Counted from the first letter of the stretch, positions 29,848 to 40,296 are shown. The stretch is 64,000 nt of DNA from Pseudomonas fluorescens (GCF_000730425.1 NZ_CP008896.1:1488001-1552000); one strand, 5' to 3'. Numbers and translations are program-made. Notes: generated by a model from the sequence alone, not told the origin.

Positions 29848-30998
29848 ACGCAGGCGACCCGGGTCTTGGCGGTCATCAGCCACAGGGCCAGGAGAATCGA
29901 CAGCAGGATAAAACCGGACGCCGCGAACCCAAGGCTGCCCAGGCCCAGAGTGTCGATCACCCGTCCACCCACCATCGCGCCCAGGCCAATGCCCAGGTTG
30001 GCCCCGGCAATGTTCAGCGATGCCGCGAATGCCGGGGCATGGGGCGCAGCCTTCATCAACCGCACATGGCTGACCAGGAACAGCGCGGCCTGGGTCACGC
30101 CCCAGATACCCATGGCCGCCGCCAGGCCGAGGGTGGAGTGAATCGCGGGAACCAACGCCACCATGCCGGCGATCATAAAGCCGCAGAACACCATGGAGGC
30201 GATCAGCGGGTGCTTGTCGACCATGCGCCCCCCCAGGGAGTTACCGATCAGACCAACGGCGCCAAAGCCCATCAGGCACCAGCCCACCAGGGTGCCATCG
30301 AAACCGGCCAGGCGTTCAAGAATGTCCGCCAGGTAGGTATATGCAGTGAACATGCCGCTAAATACCAGGATTGACAGCAAAACGTGGCCTTGCATCAAGG
30401 GGTTGCGCAGGATCTTGAACTGCGAGCGCAGGGTCACGGTTTGCTTCTTCACAATGGTCGCCGGCAGGTAAATCAACAGCAGCAGGGCCTTGAGCACCGC
30501 CACCCCGGCCAGAATGCCAAAGGCGCTGCGCCAGCCAAACACATCGCAAATCAGGGTGCCCACCGGGATACCGAAGACCGTGGCGCAGACGATGCCAAAG
30601 CCGATCTTGGCAATCGCCCGGCCGGCGTGGTCCGGCCCGACGATATCCACTGCCGTTTCACTGGCCAGCGCCCAGAACACCGGCAGCCCGAGGGCCGGAA
30701 TCAGGCGGGCCACGGCCATCACCCAGATATTCGGTGCCAGGGCCGCCAGGGTATTGGCCGCGCCAAACATCAACAGAATGCTGATAAACAAGCGCTTGCG
30801 CTCGAAACGCGCGAAATACGCGGTGAGGAACGGCCCGAACGCGGCCACGGTAAAAGCAAACAACGTCACCAGAAGGCCCGCCTGGGACACGCTGACATGC
30901 AGGTCACGGGCGATGGAGGGCAACAGGCCCACGATGACAAATTCGGTGGTCAACACCGTAAAACCGGCTGCGGACAGCAGCAGGATGGGCAACAACAT
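29844..30998 (-). CDS. MFS transporter (DHA1/sugar-efflux type)
   Basis: 384 residues from ATG 30998, preceded by GGAG; a TTG codon at 31004 is in frame but less likely. Twelve hydrophobic segments; the FTVLTTEFVIVGLLPSIARDL start and the LPVFWALASETAVDIVG loop match the drug:H+ antiporter-1 group that includes YdhP, NepI and arabinose-efflux-like carriers. Substrate unknown. Stop codon overlaps the stop of the NhaR-like gene. Confidence 0.85.
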   Translation of the reverse strand: MLLPILLLSAAGFTVLTTEFVIVGLLPSIARDLHVSVSQAGLLVTLFAFTVAAFGPFLTAYFARFERKRLFISILLMFGAANTLAALAPNIWVMAVARLIPALGLPVFWALASETAVDIVGPDHAGRAIAKIGFGIVCATVFGIPVGTLICDVFGWRSAFGILAGVAVLKALLLLIYLPATIVKKQTVTLRSQFKILRNPLMQGHVLLSILVFSGMFTAYTYLADILERLAGFDGTLVGWCLMGFGAVGLIGNSLGGRMVDKHPLIASMVFCGFMIAGMVALVPAIHSTLGLAAAMGIWGVTQAALFLVSHVRLMKAAPHAPAFAASLNIAGANLGIGLGAMVGGRVIDTLGLGSLGFAASGFILLSILLALWLMTAKTRVACV

Positions 30999-31207
30999 GC
31001 ACAACTCCAGAAACAGCGACGCCAGCGCTGGCCCAGGGGCCCGCTGGCAGGAAGATAAGAAGAGGATGGCAAATCTTAACAGAATGTGACCAAAGCACCC
31101 ATGGCCCTGGCGACTGAATGCCGCAGCAAACGGGATGTTTCCTACAGCATGTTAGACTTCGCGCCCTGCATCGCGCTGCACACATTAAAAAAACTAGAGA
31201 CACTCTT

Positions 31208-32431
31208 ATGACTGCTGCCCCTTCTCTGTTTCAACGCCTGCTGCGCACCAGCCTGGTGACCCAAATTGTCATCGGCCTGGTTGCTGGCATCCTACTGGCC
31301 CTGCTGTCGCCCAGTGCTGCCCTGTCCACCGCGTTTATCGGCAAGGTGTTTGTCTCGGCGCTCAAGGCCGTGGCGCCAATCCTCGTGTTTGTGCTGGTGA
31401 TGGCCTCGATTGCCAACCACAAACATGGTCAGGAAACCCATATCCGGCCGATTCTGTTCCTGTACCTCTTGGGCACCTTTTCGGCCGCAGTGGTCGCGGT
31501 CATTGCCAGCACCCTGTTTCCGTCGAGCCTGGTGCTCAGCACCCATGACGTGGCCGTCAGCGCTCCCGGCGGGATCGGGGAAGTGATGCAAAGCCTGTTG
31601 CTCAGCGTGGTGGACAACCCCGTCAGTGCGCTGATGAACGCCAACTTCATCGGCATCCTGGCATGGGCCATCGGTATGGGCATCGCGATCCGTCATGCCG
31701 GGGACACCACCCGCACCGTGCTGGAGGACCTGTCCAATGGCGTCACGCTGATCGTACGCGTGGTGATTCGCTTCGCACCGCTGGGTATTTTCGGCCTGGT
31801 GGCCTCGACCCTCGCCGCCTCTGGTTTCGACGCGTTGCTGGGCTATGCCCACCTGTTGTTGGTACTGATCGGCTGCATGCTGTTCGTGGCCCTGGTGGTC
31901 AACCCGGCCATCGTGTTCTGGAAATTGCGTCGCAACCCGTACCCGCTGGTGCTGTTGTGCCTGCGCGAGAGCGGGATCACCGCCTTTTTCACCCGCAGTT
32001 CGGCGGCCAACATCCCGGTCAACCTGGCCTTGAGTGAGCGCCTGGGCCTGCATGAAGACACCTATTCGGTCTCGATCCCATTGGGGGCGACCATCAACAT
32101 GGCCGGCGCTGCCATTACCATCACCGTGCTGACCCTGGCCGCGGTGCACACCCTGGGCATCGCCGTCGACCTGCCAACCGCCGTGCTGCTGAGCGTTGTT
32201 GCAGCAATCTGTGCCTGTGGCGCGTCGGGTGTGGCCGGAGGATCGCTGTTGCTGATTCCACTGGCGTGCAGCTTGTTTGGTATTCCGAGTGAAATCGCCA
32301 TGCAGGTAGTGGCGGTAGGTTTCATCATCGGCGTATTGCAGGATTCGGCGGAAACCGCGCTCAACTCGTCTACCGACGTGTTGTTCACCGCCGCGGCGTG
32401 CCTGGGCCAGGAAGACAAGAACCCAGCCTGA
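31208..32431 (+). CDS. sstT: Serine/threonine:Na+ symporter
   Basis: 407 residues, member of the dicarboxylate/amino acid:cation symporter family. Diagnostic stretches: [19 protein letters not shown] (HP1 serine-rich loop), [19 protein letters not shown] (NMDGTA-equivalent loop) and [23 protein letters not shown]. These are SstT-specific rather than GltP- or DctA-like. It takes up serine and threonine with sodium. Start at ATG 31208. Followed within four bases by a long perfect REP-derived palindrome likely to end transcription. Confidence 0.93.
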   Translation: MTAAPSLFQRLLRTSLVTQIVIGLVAGILLALLSPSAALSTAFIGKVFVSALKAVAPILVFVLVMASIANHKHGQETHIRPILFLYLLGTFSAAVVAVIASTLFPSSLVLSTHDVAVSAPGGIGEVMQSLLLSVVDNPVSALMNANFIGILAWAIGMGIAIRHAGDTTRTVLEDLSNGVTLIVRVVIRFAPLGIFGLVASTLAASGFDALLGYAHLLLVLIGCMLFVALVVNPAIVFWKLRRNPYPLVLLCLRESGITAFFTRSSAANIPVNLALSERLGLHEDTYSVSIPLGATINMAGAAITITVLTLAAVHTLGIAVDLPTAVLLSVVAAICACGASGVAGGSLLLIPLACSLFGIPSEIAMQVVAVGFIIGVLQDSAETALNSSTDVLFTAAACLGQEDKNPA

Positions 32432-32434
32432 TAC

Positions 32435-32468
32435 AACGGTGGGAGCTGGCTTGCCTGCTCCCACCGTT
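32435..32468. repeat. REP palindrome acting as terminator-like hairpin
   Basis: AACGGTGGGAGC and GCTCCCACCGTT form a perfect 12-base stem around a 10-base REP core, four bases after the sstT stop and followed by GTTTTG. Probably a transcript end for sstT. Confidence 0.75.
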
Positions 32469-32490
32469 GTTTTGCGGTGTTACTCAGTAC

Positions 32491-33000
32491 TTAGAACGCG
32501 CCCATGTAGTCGCGCTTGCCCACTTCCACGCCATTGTGACGCAGCAACGCGTAAGCAGTGGTGACGTGGAAGAAGAACTGCGGCAAGCCGTAGGTCAGCA
32601 GGTAGGACTGGCCGCTGAAGCGCTTCTCTTTAGGGGTGCCCGGACGGGTGACGATCTCGATACCTTCCTTGCCATCGATCTGTGCCGGAGTGATGGTGTC
32701 GATGAAGGCCAGGACCTTGGCGATCAGCGCTTGCAGGTCAGCGAAGGTGACTTCGCTGTCTTCGTATTTCGGCACTTCGATCTCGGCCAGACGCGCGCAA
32801 ACGCCCTTGGCAAAATCTACGGCAATCTGCACCTGGCGAACCAGCGGGAACATGTCCGGGAACAGGCGGGCCTGGAGCAAGGCATTCGGGTCGATGTTCT
32901 TGGCGGTGGCGTGGGCCTCGGCCTTGTTCAACACATCGCTCAGGGCGTTGAGCATTTGCTTGAAGACCGGAGCGGAAGCGGCGTACAGGGAAATAGTCAT
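32491..33000 (-). CDS. DUF1993 family protein
   Basis: 169 residues, all helical, beginning MTISLYAASAPVFKQMLNALSDVL and containing LFPDMFPLVRQVQIAVDFAKG and PQFFFHVTTAYALLRHNG, the DUF1993 signature with conserved His near the C terminus. The fold resembles the DinB four-helix bundle. No known function. Monocistronic; divergent from the YceH gene. Confidence 0.87.
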   Translation of the reverse strand: MTISLYAASAPVFKQMLNALSDVLNKAEAHATAKNIDPNALLQARLFPDMFPLVRQVQIAVDFAKGVCARLAEIEVPKYEDSEVTFADLQALIAKVLAFIDTITPAQIDGKEGIEIVTRPGTPKEKRFSGQSYLLTYGLPQFFFHVTTAYALLRHNGVEVGKRDYMGAF

Positions 33001-33115
33001 GACAGTCTCGACAGTGGTGGCAGGGTTTGAACAGCCGCGATTATAGACACGAGCGCTGCTTGTCTTTTATTTTTTCGGGATTAGGCTAGTGGGTTCACTG
33101 CATAGGGAAAGCGCG

Positions 33116-33763
33116 ATGACCACCGAGCATGACACCACCTCTTGCGAGCCGCGCCTCAACAGCACGGAAATCCGCGTTCTGGGCTGCCTGATCGAGAAGC
33201 AGGCCACCCACCCAGAAACCTACCCGCTGACCCTCAATGCCCTGGTCCTGGCCTGCAACCAGAAAACCAGCCGGGAACCGGTGACGAACCTCAGCCAGGG
33301 CCAGGTTGGCCAGAGCCTGCGAGCCCTGGAAGGCCGTGGTTTTACCAAACTGGTGATGGGCAGTCGCGCCGACCGCTGGGAGCACCGCGTGGACAAGGCC
33401 CTGGAGCTGGTGCCGGCACAGGTGATTCTCAGCGGCCTGCTGTTCCTGCGGGGCCCGCAGACCGTCAATGAATTGCTGACCCGCAGCGGGCGCATACATG
33501 ACTTTGAAGACGCCGAGCAAGTGGTGCACCAACTGGAACGCCTGATCGCCCGCGACCTGGCGGTGCTGGTGCCCAAGCAGGCGGGCCAGCGTGAAGACCG
33601 CTACACCCATTCCCTGGGCGACCCGGCAGATATCGAGGCGATCCTGGCCGCTCGTGGCAATCCGGTGGAGCGTAGCAGCACCAGCGGGGTCTCCATGGAA
33701 CGCATCGAAGAACTGGAGGCGCGGATTGCCGCGCTGGAAGAGCGTCTGTCGCGCCTCGAATAG
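33116..33763 (+). CDS. YceH/DUF480 family protein
   Basis: 215 residues from ATG 33116; an upstream in-frame codon at 33089 is not needed. Two winged-helix domains ([30 protein letters not shown] and [25 protein letters not shown]) and a C-terminal leucine-heptad coiled coil ([19 protein letters not shown]). YceH proteins are conserved in gamma-proteobacteria, structurally like DNA-binding proteins, with no firm role. Confidence 0.9.
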   Translation: MTTEHDTTSCEPRLNSTEIRVLGCLIEKQATHPETYPLTLNALVLACNQKTSREPVTNLSQGQVGQSLRALEGRGFTKLVMGSRADRWEHRVDKALELVPAQVILSGLLFLRGPQTVNELLTRSGRIHDFEDAEQVVHQLERLIARDLAVLVPKQAGQREDRYTHSLGDPADIEAILAARGNPVERSSTSGVSMERIEELEARIAALEERLSRLE

Positions 33764-33772
33764 CGTCCCCTT

Positions 33773-33800
33773 CGCAGGCGCCGGCTTGCCGGCGCCTACA
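33773..33800. repeat. REP palindrome
   Basis: GCAGGCGCCGGCTTGCCGGCGCCTAC, single self-complementary copy between the convergent YceH and AroE-like genes. Confidence 0.8.
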
Positions 33801-33809
33801 AGGCCTGTC

Positions 33810-34631
33810 TTATGACTGCCGGGCGAAGGCCACGGCTTTCTGGAACTGTTCGTCCGTGGGCCGGATACCGGTGTACAGCACGAACTGCTCCAATGCCTGG
33901 ATCGCAATCACTTCCAGGCCGGTAATCACCCGCTTGCCTTGGGCCCGACCGCGCACGATCAACGGCGTTTCGGCGGGGATCGCCACCACATCGAACACCG
34001 TGTCTGCTGCATCAATGGCGTCGGCCTCAAAGGCCAGGTCCTCGGCCTGGGCGCCGCCGGTCATGCCGATAGGCGTCACGTTGACCAGCATCTGTGGACG
34101 CGCCTGACCCAACGCCGCCTGCCACTCATACCCCAGGTTCTGCGCCAACGCCCGACCCGCCACTTCGTTGCGCGCAACGATCACGCCATTGGTATAGCCT
34201 CCATCACGCAACGCACTGGCCACGGCCTTGGCCATGCCGCCACTGCCATGCAGGGCGAAGGTCGAACCCTTGGGCACCGCGTGCTTTTGCAGGAGTTGCT
34301 CGATGGCGATGTAATCGGTGTTGTAGGCCTTGAGGTGCCCGGCGGTATTGACGATGGTGTTGATCGAGGCAATGGCGCGGGCCGAGTCGTCGAGCTCATC
34401 CACCAGCTCGATACAGGCCTCCTTGAACGGCATCGACACCCCACAGCCGCGAATGCCCAAGGCACGGATTCCGGCCACGGCGCCATTCAAGTCCTGGCTG
34501 CTGAAGGCCTTGTAGTAGAAGTTCAGCCCCAACTGTTCATACAAATGGTTATGAAATCGCAGGCCGAAATTGCCTGGGCGGGCCGACAACGACATGCACA
34601 GCTGGGTATCCTTGTTGGGATTCATCAGCAT
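33810..34631 (-). CDS. Shikimate dehydrogenase-like (AroE paralogue)
   Basis: 273 residues from ATG 34631 with GAGGAG upstream. Catalytic pair of the family visible: Lys70 in GVSMPFKEA and Asp106 in YNTDYIA. The Rossmann domain begins at about residue 124 (FALHGSGGMAKAVASAL), with Gly-rich GSGGMAK replacing the usual GAGGA. The substrate-binding Ser pair is in LCMSLSARPG. The branch matches AroE-like enzymes outside the main aromatic pathway (RifI/quinate-like), so a side role is likely. The neighbours give no pathway context. Confidence 0.82.
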   Translation of the reverse strand: MLMNPNKDTQLCMSLSARPGNFGLRFHNHLYEQLGLNFYYKAFSSQDLNGAVAGIRALGIRGCGVSMPFKEACIELVDELDDSARAIASINTIVNTAGHLKAYNTDYIAIEQLLQKHAVPKGSTFALHGSGGMAKAVASALRDGGYTNGVIVARNEVAGRALAQNLGYEWQAALGQARPQMLVNVTPIGMTGGAQAEDLAFEADAIDAADTVFDVVAIPAETPLIVRGRAQGKRVITGLEVIAIQALEQFVLYTGIRPTDEQFQKAVAFARQS

Positions 34632-34795
34632 CGGTAGCTCCTCTTCAAGTAAGCAAATCGGTACAGACCTTACACAACCTTTACCGAACGGCCGTGCTGT
34701 TTTCCTGAAATACGTTGTCTTAAAAGTATCCCCGCGACAATCCTTGAGTCTATTGATTGCAGACCACAAGCGCAGGGGCCAACAGAGGAAAGACC

Positions 34796-35143
34796 ATGAT
34801 TCGTAAAATCCCCAGGATCGCCTTGCTGATCGGTGCACTCGCGGTGGCCGGCCAAGCCTCTGCCCATGGTGGCGGTTGGGGTGGCCCGGCCGTTTTGGGT
34901 GCGGTTGTCGGCGCAGCCGTCGTCGGCTCAGTAATCGCCAGCCATGATCGGCCGGTGTATGTGCAACAACAACCGGTGTATTACCCGCCGCAGCCGGTGT
35001 ATGTCGCCCCGCCACCGGTCTATTACCAGCCGACACCGGTGTACGTGCAGCAGCCGGTGTATTACCGCCCGGCGCCGGTGTATTACGGGCCGCCACGCGG
35101 TTATTACGGCCCGCCACGCGGCTACTACGGGCGCGGCTGGTAA
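34796..35143 (+). CDS. Exported protein with tandem PVYY/PVYV-proline repeats
   Basis: 115 residues. Signal peptide (IALLIGALAVAGQASA), a glycine/valine hydrophobic stretch that could span a membrane, then about nine copies of a short Pro-Val-Tyr unit (PVYVQQQ, PVYYPPQ, PVYVAPP and so on) ending in two GPPRGYYG units. Such Tyr/Pro repeats are typical of small surface or envelope proteins of unknown role. Preceded by AGAGGAAAG and closed by a Rho-independent terminator. Confidence 0.82.
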   Translation: MIRKIPRIALLIGALAVAGQASAHGGGWGGPAVLGAVVGAAVVGSVIASHDRPVYVQQQPVYYPPQPVYVAPPPVYYQPTPVYVQQPVYYRPAPVYYGPPRGYYGPPRGYYGRGW

Positions 35144-35156
35144 GCCCGGCATAAAG

Positions 35157-35184
35157 GCCCCGCATGCCCTGGCGGGGCTTTTTT
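35157..35184 (+). terminator. Rho-independent terminator
   Basis: GCCCCGC and GCGGGGC stem with an 8-base loop, followed by six T, 13 bases after the Tyr/Pro-repeat protein gene. Confidence 0.92.
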
Positions 35185-35374
35185 ATGGCCGCGGGGTCTG
35201 AATAAATCTCGCCAAGGTCGTTATGAGGACATTCCCGGCGATTAAATCCGCCATTATTAAGGCCAAAGTGTACTTGCCCCACCTGAGGGGGCGCTGTCAT
35301 GTTTGTGTCACGCAACGATCTCACTATCGAAACGGTCCACCCATAACAGGCCATAACAACAAGGACGACCCAAC

Positions 35375-35569
35375 ATGCCCACACAAAACCCGCACCGTAC
35401 CGCCGGCCTCTGCACGTCGAGCAAGGTCTATAGCGCCTTGACCGAACTCAAGCACCTGGAGGGCCATCGCAGCGCCAAGTTTCTCTCGCTGCTGGCAGAA
35501 AACCTGGTCCACAAGGGCCTGCTCAATGAACAGGAAGTGCTGCACATGCTGGACCTGGTGGTGGACTGA
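35375..35569 (+). CDS. Small conserved helical protein
   Basis: 64 residues, start ATG 35375. Predicted two helices: SKVYSALTELKHLEGHRSAKFLSLLAENLVHKGLLNEQEVLHMLDLVV. No signal peptide or known domain. The regular helix pattern and proper codon use argue that it is real. Function unknown. Confidence 0.6.
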   Translation: MPTQNPHRTAGLCTSSKVYSALTELKHLEGHRSAKFLSLLAENLVHKGLLNEQEVLHMLDLVVD

Positions 35570-35678
35570 GCCACTCTCGACGCAGCCTCGATAACAATGA
35601 TGTTGACTATCGAGCAGGGTGATTTTCCCTCGCAGCCTGGCTGCCGTAAGGTGACCTCCATCAGCAATGGAGGTAGAT

Positions 35679-35858
35679 ATGCCCACTATCCAGATCATGT
35701 CCGTCATTGGCAGTGCCGTCCCCGGCCCCCTTCGGGAATTGGGTTTGCTGGCCTGCTGGTACGTGGTACGCGACGGTGAAGCCATCAGCGGCCCGCTGAC
35801 TTCACTGCCCGACGCCCAGGCCCTGTCCCGCAAGATGGCCCACCGCTTCTCAGCCTAG
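35679..35858 (+). CDS. Small conserved protein of unknown function
   Basis: 59 residues if started at ATG 35679, which has GGAGGT six bases upstream; an ATG at 35667 lies inside that ribosome site and is less likely. Contains CWYVVRDGEAISGPL, an aromatic-rich beta pattern, then a short helix. Stop overlaps by four bases that of the convergent AI-2E permease gene. Function unknown. Confidence 0.6.
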   Translation: MPTIQIMSVIGSAVPGPLRELGLLACWYVVRDGEAISGPLTSLPDAQALSRKMAHRFSA

Positions 35859-36922
35859 GGCAATGGCAGCCGCACCCGGGGTTTGGTCTCGACAAACAGC
35901 GCCCAGCTGGAGATAAACAGCGCGGCGATCAACGGCCCGATCACAAAGCCATTGAGGCCGAAGATCGACAGGCCGCCCAGGGTCGAGATCAGGATCAGGT
36001 AATCGGGCATCTTGGTGTCCTTGCCCACCAGGATCGGACGCAGCACGTTGTCCACCAAACCGATCACAAATACCCCGAACAGGGCCAGCACCACCCCTTG
36101 CCAGATTGAACCGCTGAGCAGGAAGTACGCGGCCACCGGCCCCCACACGATCCCCGCGCCCACCGCCGGCAGCAAGGACAGAAACGCCATCAGCACCGCC
36201 CAGAGCAACGCGCTGGGGATATCCAGGAACCAGAAAATCAGACCGCCCAGCGCGCCCTGGGTCACCGCCACTAACACATTGCCCTTGACCGTCGCCCGCA
36301 CCACGCGGTTGAACTTCAGTTGCAGACGACGCTTTTGCGGCTCGGCCAGCGGCACTGCCGTGCGCACTTTGCGCACCAGCTCGGGGCCGTCGCGCAGAAA
36401 GAAGAACAGCAGGTACAGCATGATGAAAAAGCTCACCAGGAAATCAAAGGTGCCCTGGCCAAAGCTGAATGCCTGGCTGGCAAAGAACTGACTGCCCTGC
36501 ATCGCAGCCTTGACGACTTTCTCGCGCAGGCCCTCAAGGTTGCCCATGCCGAAGCGGTCCAGCAGATGTTGGAAGTACGGCGGCAGGAAATCCTTGAACT
36601 GCTCGATGTAGCCCGCTACGTCCAGCTTGCCGCTTTCGACGTTCTTGTACAGCGTCGCCCCTTCCTGTACCAGCAAGGCGCTGGTGATGATCACCGGCAG
36701 AATCGCGATCACCAGGCACACCATCAAGGTACACAGCGACGTCAGGTTGCGGTTCCAGCCAAACTTGAGCTGCAGGCGCCGCTGCATGGGTGCAAAGATG
36801 ATCCCGAGGATGACCGCCCAGAACACCGCGCCATAAAACGGCAACAGGATCCAGAAGAACGCAAGGGTCACGATGACCAGCAACAACAACAGGGTTTTGA
36901 ATTGCAGATTCGTTTGGTTCAT
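35855..36922 (-). CDS. AI-2E family transporter / PerM-like permease
   Basis: 355 residues. Three N-terminal hydrophobic segments, a charged central region (about 110-200), then four to five more segments with GGLIFWFLDIPSALLWAVLMAFLSLLPAVGAGIVWGP, the hallmark of PF01594. Family members include TqsA and sodium- or lipid-related permeases; real substrates are mostly unknown. Monocistronic. Confidence 0.88.
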   Translation of the reverse strand: MNQTNLQFKTLLLLLVIVTLAFFWILLPFYGAVFWAVILGIIFAPMQRRLQLKFGWNRNLTSLCTLMVCLVIAILPVIITSALLVQEGATLYKNVESGKLDVAGYIEQFKDFLPPYFQHLLDRFGMGNLEGLREKVVKAAMQGSQFFASQAFSFGQGTFDFLVSFFIMLYLLFFFLRDGPELVRKVRTAVPLAEPQKRRLQLKFNRVVRATVKGNVLVAVTQGALGGLIFWFLDIPSALLWAVLMAFLSLLPAVGAGIVWGPVAAYFLLSGSIWQGVVLALFGVFVIGLVDNVLRPILVGKDTKMPDYLILISTLGGLSIFGLNGFVIGPLIAALFISSWALFVETKPRVRLPLP

Positions 36923-37084
36923 GTCCGATCCGTGCCAGAAAAGCGCCGGGCGCCCAACGCGCCCTGTTGCTTAGTCCGCCGCGCATCGTACGAGTGCCAT
37001 CTTTATTTCTACAGCGTAGACCCAGATCAATAAGTCCCCGCTTCGGCTCGGCTACCCTGCCGCCCTTTTGCGACCTGAATCCCC

Positions 37085-38404
37085 ATGCCCCCTGTCCTCG
37101 CCCCCGAATTGCTCGCCCCTGCCGGCACCCTGAAAAACATGCGCTATGCCTTTGCCTACGGCGCCGATGCGGTCTACGCCGGCCAGCCGCGCTACAGCCT
37201 GCGGGTGCGCAACAACGAGTTCGACCATGCCAACCTGGCCCTGGGCATCACCGAGGCGCAGGCCCAGGGCAAGCGTTTTTATGTGGTGGTCAATATCGCA
37301 CCGCACAATGCCAAGCTGAAAACCTTTCTCAAGGACCTGGCGCCGGTGATCGCCATGGGCCCGGACGCGCTGATCATGTCCGACCCTGGCTTGATCATGC
37401 TGGTGCGCCGACACTTCCCACAGATGCCGATCCATCTGTCGGTGCAGGCCAACACGGTGAACTGGGCCAGCGTCGAGTTCTGGCAGCAGCAGGGCATCTG
37501 CCGGATCATCCTGTCTCGGGAGCTGTCCCTGGAAGAAATCGCCGAAATCCGCCAGCACGTGCCGACCATGGAGCTGGAAGTGTTTGTGCATGGCGCGCTG
37601 TGCATGGCCTACTCCGGACGCTGCCTGTTGTCGGGGTACATGAACAAGCGCGATGCCAACCAGGGCACCTGCACCAATGCCTGCCGCTGGAAATACCAGG
37701 CCACCCCCGCCGCCGAAAACACCGTGGGCGATATCGTCCAGCAGTACCTACCCGAGCCGACCCTGGGCCTGGGCGCCCCCACCGACCAGGTGTTCCTGCT
37801 CCAGGAAGCCAACCGCCCGGATGAGCAGATACCGGCCTTCGAGGACGAACACGGCACCTACCTCATGAACGCCAAGGACCTGCGGGCGGTGCAACATGTG
37901 GAGCGCCTGGCGCAGATGGGGGTGCATTCACTGAAGATCGAAGGCCGCACCAAATCCCACTTTTATGTGGCGCGCACCACCCAGGTGTACCGCCAGGCCA
38001 TTGATGACGCGGTGGCCGGGCGCACATTCGACCGAGGCTTGATGACCCACCTCGAATCCCTGGCCCAGCGTGGCTACACCGAAGGTTTCCTGCGCCGCCA
38101 TGTGCATGACGAGTACCAGAACTACCAGAACGGCAGTTCAGTCTCGCAGCGCCAGCAGTTTGTCGGGGAATTGACCGGCGAGCGGCGCGGGGAACTGGCC
38201 GAGGTCAAGGTGAAGAACCGCTTTGCGCTGGGCAATCATCTGGAACTGATGACGCCGGCGGGGAATTTGCATTTTGATTTGGGGATGATGCATAACACCC
38301 AGGGTGAGGCGATCGAGGTGGCACCAGGGGATGGGCATACGGTGTATGTGCCGGTGCCGTTGGAGATGGATATCGGGTTTGGCTTGTTGATGCGGGATGT
38401 GTAG
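37085..38404 (+). CDS. trhP: tRNA uridine 5-hydroxylation protein (U32 peptidase family, YegQ)
   Basis: 439 residues. The U32 signature is clear: ELLAPAGTLKNMRYAFAYGADAVYAG at the N terminus, and ELEVFVHGALCMAYSGRCLLSGYM with a following Cys-containing TCTNACRWKY that likely binds an iron-sulfur cluster. This is the YegQ/TrhP type that hydroxylates U34 of tRNA using prephenate, rather than a collagenase. The C-terminal beta barrel ends with FGLLMRDV. Monocistronic. Confidence 0.9.
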   Translation: MPPVLAPELLAPAGTLKNMRYAFAYGADAVYAGQPRYSLRVRNNEFDHANLALGITEAQAQGKRFYVVVNIAPHNAKLKTFLKDLAPVIAMGPDALIMSDPGLIMLVRRHFPQMPIHLSVQANTVNWASVEFWQQQGICRIILSRELSLEEIAEIRQHVPTMELEVFVHGALCMAYSGRCLLSGYMNKRDANQGTCTNACRWKYQATPAAENTVGDIVQQYLPEPTLGLGAPTDQVFLLQEANRPDEQIPAFEDEHGTYLMNAKDLRAVQHVERLAQMGVHSLKIEGRTKSHFYVARTTQVYRQAIDDAVAGRTFDRGLMTHLESLAQRGYTEGFLRRHVHDEYQNYQNGSSVSQRQQFVGELTGERRGELAEVKVKNRFALGNHLELMTPAGNLHFDLGMMHNTQGEAIEVAPGDGHTVYVPVPLEMDIGFGLLMRDV

Positions 38405-38420
38405 GCGCCTGTGAGGACCC

Positions 38421-38497
38421 CTTCGCGGGCAAGCCCGCTCCTACACTTGGTCTGTGGACAGGGTCAAATGTGGGAGCGGGCTTGCCCGCGATGAGGC
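38421..38497. repeat. REP pair (inverted)
   Basis: CTTCGCGGGCAAGCCCGCTCC and opposed GGAGCGGGCTTGCCCGCG arms between the convergent trhP and chemoreceptor genes. Confidence 0.88.
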
Positions 38498-38522
38498 CAG
38501 AACAAGCACCGCAATTACCAGG

Positions 38523-40202
38523 TCAGATCCTGAACTGCCCCACCAACTGCCCCAACCGCTGCCCCAGATCCGCCAGGCTACGCGAGGTCTGCGCTCCCTG
38601 CTGGGTCTCGTCCGCCACGCTGTCCACCGCCACGGCAATCTGATGCACGCTGCGGTTGATCTCTTCGGCCACCGCAGTTTGCTCTTCGGCGGCGCTGGCA
38701 ATCTGCGCGTTCATCGTGTTGATGGTGCCGATCAGCTGCGCCATGGTATCCAGGGACGCCCCGGCTTCATTGGCCTGGGCCGAGGTGCCATCGCCAGCAT
38801 CGCTGGAGCGGCGCATGGATTCCACGGCCGCCTCGGTGCCCTTTTGCAGGCGGTCGATCATGCCCTGGATTTCCTGGGTGCTTTGTTGGGTGCGGCTGGC
38901 CAGCGCGCGCACTTCATCGGCCACCACCGCAAACCCACGCCCGGCTTCACCGGCACGGGCCGCCTCAATGGCAGCGTTGAGGGCCAGCAGGTTGGTTTGC
39001 TCGGCAATCGAGCGGATCACCCCAAGCACGCTGACAATCGACGACACGTCCTGCTGCAGACTGTCCAGGGACACGCCGCTGCTGCGGATATCGTTCACCA
39101 GTGCGTGAATCTGCGCGATGCTGCCGTCCACCACGCGTTTGGCGGCCTGGCCTTCGGCGTCGGTCTGTTGCGCGGCGACGGCCGCGCCTTGGGCACTGCG
39201 CGCCACTTCATGGGCGGCAGAGGACATTTGATTGATCGCCGTCGCTACCTGGTCAGTTTCCTGACGCTGGCGCTCCATGGCCTGTTCCGAACGCTGGGCC
39301 TGCGCGGACACCTGGCTGACCAGGCCGGTAAGTTGCGAGGTCATTTCGGTGATCTGCCGTACCAGGCCATGGATCTTGTCGACAAACCGGTTGAACGAAC
39401 CCGCCAGCTCACCCAGTTCGTCCTGGCTGGTGATTGCCAGGCGCCGGGTCAGATCACCTTCGCCGGCGGCAATGTCGTCGAGGTTGACCTTCATCAGGTG
39501 CAACGGCCGCAAAATGGTATTGGCCAGCACCATGCCCACCGCCGCGATCAGCAACAGCAGCACCGCCGCAATGCCGACGATGCTCAGCAGCACCCCTTCC
39601 ATACGCTCGTTGACCTTGGCTTGCACCTCACTGACCTGGGCGTCGATGCCGTCCAGATTGACTGACGTACCGATCACCATGTCCCACTTGGGCAGGTATT
39701 CGGTGTAGCCGAGCTTGGGCACCAGGTTCGTTTGCCCCGGCTGGGTCGAACTGTATTGCAGGTAATGGGTGCCGTCCTTGCCGACCTTGACCAGGTCGCG
39801 GTTGACGTAGACACCGTTGGGGTCACGGTTATCCTTGAAGCTTTTGCCAACGCCATCGGGGCTGTTGCCCTTGAACAGGCGGACAGTCTCGGAGTCGTAG
39901 CCGAAGAAATAGCCGTCCTTGCCGTAGGTCGTGTTGGACAACAGCTTGACCACCCGTGCCCGCACCTCGGTATCGCCAGGAGCGGCGGCGTCGTACAGCG
40001 GCTTGATGGTGGTCATCGCCACCTCGACATAACTTTGCAAGGTGGCCTTGGCGTTGTTGAGCAGGCGCTGGCGGGTTTCGGCCACCTCGGTGCGCGCCTG
40101 TTCCTTGAGGATCCACACCGTGCTCAGGCTGATGACCACGGCAAACAACAACACCGGCAGCACGGCGAGGGACAGGACTTTGGCCTTCAGACTCAGACGC
40201 AT
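38523..40202 (-). CDS. ctpM: Chemoreceptor with single Cache domain, CtpM-like
   Basis: 559 residues. TM1 at about 7-30, a periplasmic sCache domain at about 31-190 ([35 protein letters not shown]), TM2 near 200-220, HAMP, then the signalling tip [20 protein letters not shown]. Length and gene order (this receptor, a permease, a TlpQ-like receptor) match what I recall of PA2652-PA2654, where PA2652 is the malate receptor CtpM. Malate or another C4 acid as ligand is therefore inferred. No C-terminal CheR pentapeptide. Confidence 0.8.
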   Translation of the reverse strand: MRLSLKAKVLSLAVLPVLLFAVVISLSTVWILKEQARTEVAETRQRLLNNAKATLQSYVEVAMTTIKPLYDAAAPGDTEVRARVVKLLSNTTYGKDGYFFGYDSETVRLFKGNSPDGVGKSFKDNRDPNGVYVNRDLVKVGKDGTHYLQYSSTQPGQTNLVPKLGYTEYLPKWDMVIGTSVNLDGIDAQVSEVQAKVNERMEGVLLSIVGIAAVLLLLIAAVGMVLANTILRPLHLMKVNLDDIAAGEGDLTRRLAITSQDELGELAGSFNRFVDKIHGLVRQITEMTSQLTGLVSQVSAQAQRSEQAMERQRQETDQVATAINQMSSAAHEVARSAQGAAVAAQQTDAEGQAAKRVVDGSIAQIHALVNDIRSSGVSLDSLQQDVSSIVSVLGVIRSIAEQTNLLALNAAIEAARAGEAGRGFAVVADEVRALASRTQQSTQEIQGMIDRLQKGTEAAVESMRRSSDAGDGTSAQANEAGASLDTMAQLIGTINTMNAQIASAAEEQTAVAEEINRSVHQIAVAVDSVADETQQGAQTSRSLADLGQRLGQLVGQFRI

Positions 40203-40258
40203 GGATCTTCTCTCTTGTAGGGCAACGTTAAGAGGTTAACGGCCTTATGAGAGAAAAC

Positions 40259-40286
40259 TGTAGGAGCCGGCTTGCCGGCTTCTACA
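40259..40286. repeat. REP element
   Basis: TGTAGGAGCCGGCTTGCCGGC with imperfect second half TTCTACA, 57 bases upstream of the chemoreceptor start and next to the stop of the antiporter-family gene. Confidence 0.75.
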
Positions 40287-40296
40287 CAGGGCGTTG

